This document shows positions 7,005 through 9,588 of a stretch of DNA of 9,588 nucleotides, piece by piece. Every line of letters begins with the position of its first letter. Within the stretch, counting starts at the first letter, position 1. This DNA comes from an uncultured beta proteobacterium. GTDB taxonomy: Bacteria; Pseudomonadota; Gammaproteobacteria; Burkholderiales; Burkholderiaceae_C. Position numbers and translations under genes: made by a program. The notes beneath the pieces were generated by a model that worked only from the letters and a program-made list of their open reading frames with translations, was not told where the DNA came from and did no database searches. The stretch spans positions 1-9,588 of the forward strand of contig CAJASG010000679.1 of NCBI GenBank assembly GCA_903944555.1. The letters run 5' to 3'.

Positions 7005-7712
7005 TTAAATCCCGGTGCTGTGCAGCGCGACGATGCCTTTGGGTGTGTGCAGGGTTGCGATGATATCGGCGGGGCCCGTCTCGACCGTGATGCCTGTGAG
7101 CCCGATGGCGTCGTAAGCCGCTTGCAGCTTGACCGCAGTGGGGTGTGCGACGGAAATACTTTGTAGCGTGACCCCTGAACGCGGCAAGCTGTTTCTGGGG
7201 TGCAGGCGCAGGGGCTCCGCCTCGTCCGGTTTGCCCCATTGAATCAAGCTGGGCAGCGCGCCATTGAACAGGCGTTGTCCATCTTCCCGAACGGTGATCT
7301 GCCATTGCAGCAGGCCGCGACGTGAGTGTCGGGTGGCGTGGACTGCCGGCCCCCGGTCAATGTCTTGTTCCTTCAATGCGGTGCGTGCGGCCTGGAGATC
7401 GCTGGTGTTGGCAACAAAGTGCACCAGCCGTGGCTCTACCGCGACCGCGGCTTGCAATACCGGGTCATCCATATCGAACCAGCGTTTGGGTGGTGCACTT
7501 GCAGCACGTGTTGCGGCTGCATTTATGGCAATTATTTCCATATATGCCAGTGGATTCGCGGGGGTGGCGATTTTGAAGAGGCGGTTATGGGTGCCGTATT
7601 GGGCATGCTCACCGCCAGGGCCGGGCGTAATGCCCAGCGTCGCCTCGCACCATTGCACACCATGCTCCAACGTTTGCGCTACGACAACCAAGTGATCTAT
7701 TTGTGTTTTCAT
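7005..7712 (-). CDS. VOC family (glyoxalase-like domain) protein
   Basis: This is a protein of the vicinal oxygen chelate superfamily, closest in feel to the Glyoxalase_3 type; members are metal-dependent enzymes or binding proteins with varied substrates, so the reaction is unknown. It has 235 residues. The start MKTQIDHLVVVAQTLEHGVQ is the classic first beta-strand with a likely metal ligand H7, followed by YGTHNRLFKI (39-48) and AYMEIIAI (56-63, with E59). PRLVHFVANTSDL (95-107) begins a second similar unit, as expected for paired modules. No signal peptide is present, so it is probably cytoplasmic. It is convergent with the response regulator and divergent from the unknown gene at 7800. 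The ribosome site upstream of 7712 is weak, but no other in-frame start fits the domain edge. A link to the transporter system is not evident. Confidence 0.88.
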   Translation of the reverse strand: MKTQIDHLVVVAQTLEHGVQWCEATLGITPGPGGEHAQYGTHNRLFKIATPANPLAYMEIIAINAAATRAASAPPKRWFDMDDPVLQAAVAVEPRLVHFVANTSDLQAARTALKEQDIDRGPAVHATRHSRRGLLQWQITVREDGQRLFNGALPSLIQWGKPDEAEPLRLHPRNSLPRSGVTLQSISVAHPTAVKLQAAYDAIGLTGITVETGPADIIATLHTPKGIVALHSTGI

Positions 7713-7799
7713 GGCCTGACCATACCACCCCTGCAGTCACAGTTGCTTCGTTTTGGGCTGCAGTGAGCGCGTAGAATTTAAACACTTACCAAAGGCTCT

Positions 7800-8453
7800 A
7801 TGTTCTCGTTCTTTCGCTCCAAGAAGAAGTTAGCCGTCCCAGTTGATGCGGCTGTAGTGCACTCCAACCGCATGACGCTGGAAGAGCGCAAGGCTTTCCG
7901 CCAAGAAATGCTGTACCAAGCGATTCGGGAGTCCTTCTTGTCCATGGAGGTGGTTGCCAGCATGTACAAATTCAAAGTCGTGCCAGTAGATGAGCGTCAC
8001 CACCGTTTCGTTGCCATGATTGATGTTGCCAAATCATTCGTGACGGGCCGGGAGAGTAAAACAAAGAGTTTCGCCGCACTGGAAAAAATGATGCGGGCGA
8101 ATGCCTATAAACGATTTGGTATTTTGATCGACGGCACCTATTGGCGTGTCAGTGAATCCGAGAGTCAGTTTGAACGCTACTCCAGAGTAACCGACCCAGC
8201 TGGCATGGCGCCTGAGTCGATTTCGAAAAGCAGTGCCCCCTCAGATGGGGATCACGGTGACGCAGTTACGACTTTGGCACGTCAAGCGTACCAACCGGTT
8301 TCCGACGAAGAGGCCAATGCCTTTATGGACGCGTTGCGGGGTGGGCGTTCTTTGCCTGCCGTTCAGGTGGGGCAGCGGGAGTACCAGTCTGACTTGGCGC
8401 CATTGGACGGCGGAATCATGATTGGCGGCACCCAATACGGCAAGTTGACATAG
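7800..8453 (+). CDS. Conserved-looking hypothetical protein of 217 residues
   Basis: I do not recognise a named family; from memory, similar uncharacterised proteins occur in Comamonadaceae. There is no signal peptide or membrane helix; the N-terminus (MFSFFRSKKK) is short, hydrophobic then basic. A helical block MTLEERKAFRQEMLYQAIRE (25-44) leads into SMYKFKVVPVDERHHRFVAM (54-73), which looks like two beta-strands joined by a charged turn. A further helix and strand pair follow, ending near YWRVSESE (113-120). Residues about 127-165 are low in order-promoting residues and look like a linker. A compact C-terminal segment PVSDEEANAFMDAL ... REYQSDLAPLDGG (166-205) seems to be a second conserved motif. 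The ATG at 7800 follows AAAGG at 7791-7795. It is divergent from the VOC gene and precedes the second binding-protein gene by 145 bases. The function is unknown. Confidence 0.85.
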   Translation: MFSFFRSKKKLAVPVDAAVVHSNRMTLEERKAFRQEMLYQAIRESFLSMEVVASMYKFKVVPVDERHHRFVAMIDVAKSFVTGRESKTKSFAALEKMMRANAYKRFGILIDGTYWRVSESESQFERYSRVTDPAGMAPESISKSSAPSDGDHGDAVTTLARQAYQPVSDEEANAFMDALRGGRSLPAVQVGQREYQSDLAPLDGGIMIGGTQYGKLT

Positions 8454-8481
8454 CAACTGATCCAATGGCGAGGGAATTTGA

Positions 8482-8496
8482 ATTAGCGGTGCTAAT
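8482..8496. repeat. Perfect inverted repeat downstream of the hypothetical gene
   Basis: ATTAGC-GGT-GCTAAT is a six-base perfect inverted repeat with a three-base loop, starting 29 bases after the stop of the hypothetical gene. It could be a weak transcription end or an operator for the following binding-protein gene. No T-run follows. Confidence 0.35.
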
Positions 8497-8519
8497 GGCT
8501 GATGAAACTGATGCGTATG

Positions 8520-8534
8520 ACCCGGAAACTGGGT
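8520..8534 (+). repeat. Small hairpin in leader of the second binding-protein gene
   Basis: ACCCGGAAACTGGGT can form a six-pair stem (one G-U) with an AAA loop. The GGG of its right arm could instead pair with CCC at 8538-8540, so two mutually exclusive foldings are possible. The 145-base region 8454-8598 contains this and the inverted repeat at 8482-8496 but no reading frame that I can support. No recognised riboswitch consensus was seen. Confidence 0.3.
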
Positions 8535-8583
8535 AAACCCTTGCTTACTTTGCGAGTTCCCTGAATCACACTGTGCCCCATTC

Positions 8584-8590
8584 AAAGGGA
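8584..8590 (+). promoter_or_regulatory. Ribosome binding site of the second binding-protein gene
   Basis: AAAGGGA, eight bases before the ATG at 8599. It supports this start, which leaves a complete signal peptide in frame. Confidence 0.6.
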
Positions 8591-8598
8591 CATGTTTC

Positions 8599-9588
8599 AT
8601 GATTCATCGTCGACAGCTCATTGCCAGTTTTGCGGGCTTGGCTTTCCATCACTGTGCCTCAGCCCAATCGGAAAAGCCCATTGTGTTGGGGCAGTCGATA
8701 CCGCTCAGTGGTCCGTCCGAGCTGCTGGGAATCCAATACAACCAGGGAGCGCGTCTGTATTTTGATGCGCTGAATGCCAAGGGCGGCATCAATGGTCGCA
8801 GCATAGAGTTGAGGCGTATGGATGACGGTTTTGATCCCGAGCGCGCAGCCACCAATACGCGGCAGTTTATTGCCGATGGCGTGTTTGCCCTATTTGGCTA
8901 CGTTGGAACGCCTTCCGGCTTGGCAGCATTGCCCTTGGCTACGGAGGCAAAAGTCCCATTTTTCGCGCCACTCACGGGTTCACAAAACTTGCGCGAACCC
9001 TTTAACCGTTACGCGATTCACATCCGCGCATCCTATGCTGACGAAACGGCAGCCATCATCAAGCAAATGACAGCAGTCGGGATCAAGAAGATCGCGGTTC
9101 TTTATCAAAATGATGGGTTCGGCAAAGCCGGCCTGGATGACGTGATCCGCGCTATGGCGCCATTGAACCTGAAACCAGTGGCTGCCGCAGCTGTGGAGCG
9201 CAATTCCTCGGAAGTGGCCCAAGCAGTCAAGGCTATCTTGATTGCAGGCCCTGAGGCCATTGTTCAAATTGGATCCTACAAGGGGTGTGCCAGCTTCGTG
9301 CGAACGGCCAGAAGGGCTGGCTATGGCGGAAATTTTTACAATATTTCGTTTGTTGACACCCAGTCCTTGAGTGACGAACTCGGTGCGGTTGCCCGTGGTG
9401 TCATTGTCAGCCAGGTCATGCCATTTCCGTACACTTCAGCGACGCCGGTTGCCACCGAATATTTGGCAGCGCTTCAAGCCTCTGGCTTGGTGGCTACCGG
9501 ACCCAACTACTCCGGGATTGAGGGGTATATTGCCGCTAAAGTGTTTTCCGAAGCAGTGCGCCGCACCGGTAAAACACTGACACGCGAG
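8599..9588 (+). CDS. Second Liv-type periplasmic binding protein (3' end outside window)
   Basis: This is a periplasmic binding protein of the Peripla_BP_6 (Liv) family. The frame is open from the ATG at 8599 to the right edge, 330 codons of a family usually near 370-400. The N-terminus MIHRRQLIASFAGLAFHHCA is a signal peptide (probable cleavage after ASA, residue 22), then KPIVLGQSIPLSGPSELLG, the typical first strand and ligand loop. Later family blocks are FALFGYVGTPSGLAALPL, VPFFAPLTGSQNLREPF, IAVLYQNDGFGKAGLDDV and GAVARGVIVSQVMPFP. AAAGGGA at 8584-8590, eight bases upstream, supports the start. It differs strongly from the protein at 1-833, so it is not a recent duplicate. No permease or ATPase gene is next to it inside the window; it may feed a distant transporter or act as a sensor input. 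The signal peptide contains RR but lacks a full Tat motif. Confidence 0.93.
   Translation, partial: MIHRRQLIASFAGLAFHHCASAQSEKPIVLGQSIPLSGPSELLGIQYNQGARLYFDALNAKGGINGRSIELRRMDDGFDPERAATNTRQFIADGVFALFGYVGTPSGLAALPLATEAKVPFFAPLTGSQNLREPFNRYAIHIRASYADETAAIIKQMTAVGIKKIAVLYQNDGFGKAGLDDVIRAMAPLNLKPVAAAAVERNSSEVAQAVKAILIAGPEAIVQIGSYKGCASFVRTARRAGYGGNFYNISFVDTQSLSDELGAVARGVIVSQVMPFPYTSATPVATEYLAALQASGLVATGPNYSGIEGYIAAKVFSEAVRRTGKTLTRE

Noticed and set aside
8445..8450. Perfect TTGACA -35 hexamer at the end of the hypothetical gene
   Set aside because: No -10-like hexamer is found 15-19 bases downstream (the region reads GC-rich), and it overlaps the last codons, so I treat it as chance.
8499..8505. 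CTGATGA followed by GAAA, resembling a hammerhead ribozyme core
   Set aside because: GAAA comes immediately with no helix II between the two core parts, and no flanking helices I/III can be drawn.

Overview
The window looks like chromosomal DNA of a betaproteobacterium, most likely Burkholderiales of the Comamonadaceae type (Rhodoferax/Polaromonas/Acidovorax relatives). This rests on the moderately GC-rich coding style and on the wording of the proteins: a Liv-type ABC cassette carrying its own AMP-forming acyl-CoA ligase, a PAS_7-type hybrid kinase, and a stand-alone Liv-type binding protein. The lineage is inferred from recognition of families, not from a marker gene. No tRNA, rRNA, CRISPR array, insertion sequence or integrase was seen.

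Left part (1-4020, all minus strand): in transcription order, an AMP-forming acyl-CoA ligase, a LivG-type ATPase, a LivF-type ATPase and a Liv-type periplasmic binding protein that runs off the left edge. The first three genes are tightly packed (start/stop overlaps or a few bases apart) and are probably one operon. The binding protein follows after a 60-base gap. No LivH/LivM permease is inside the window. The ligase suggests the imported substrate is a carboxylic acid that is activated to its CoA thioester. Both ATPases carry a substitution at a normally conserved nucleotide-contact residue: Lys to Arg in the LivF Walker A and Gln to Leu in the LivG Q-loop.

Centre (4021-6978): a 184-base divergent intergenic region holding a 19-base palindrome, then on the plus strand a hybrid sensor kinase (PAS_7, PAS, HisKA, HATPase, receiver) overlapping by ATGA with an OmpR/PhoB-type response regulator. 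Its position divergent from the ligase/transporter operon makes control of that operon a reasonable hypothesis, unproven here.

Right part (6979-9588): a hairpin between convergent genes, a glyoxalase-like VOC protein on the minus strand, a 217-residue protein of unknown function on the plus strand, a 145-base intergenic region with two small inverted repeats, and the first 330 codons of a second Liv-type binding protein that runs off the right edge.

I see no clearly new defence or mobile system. The points most worth checking are the two ATPase substitutions, the two-component system facing the transporter/ligase operon, and the unknown 217-residue protein.
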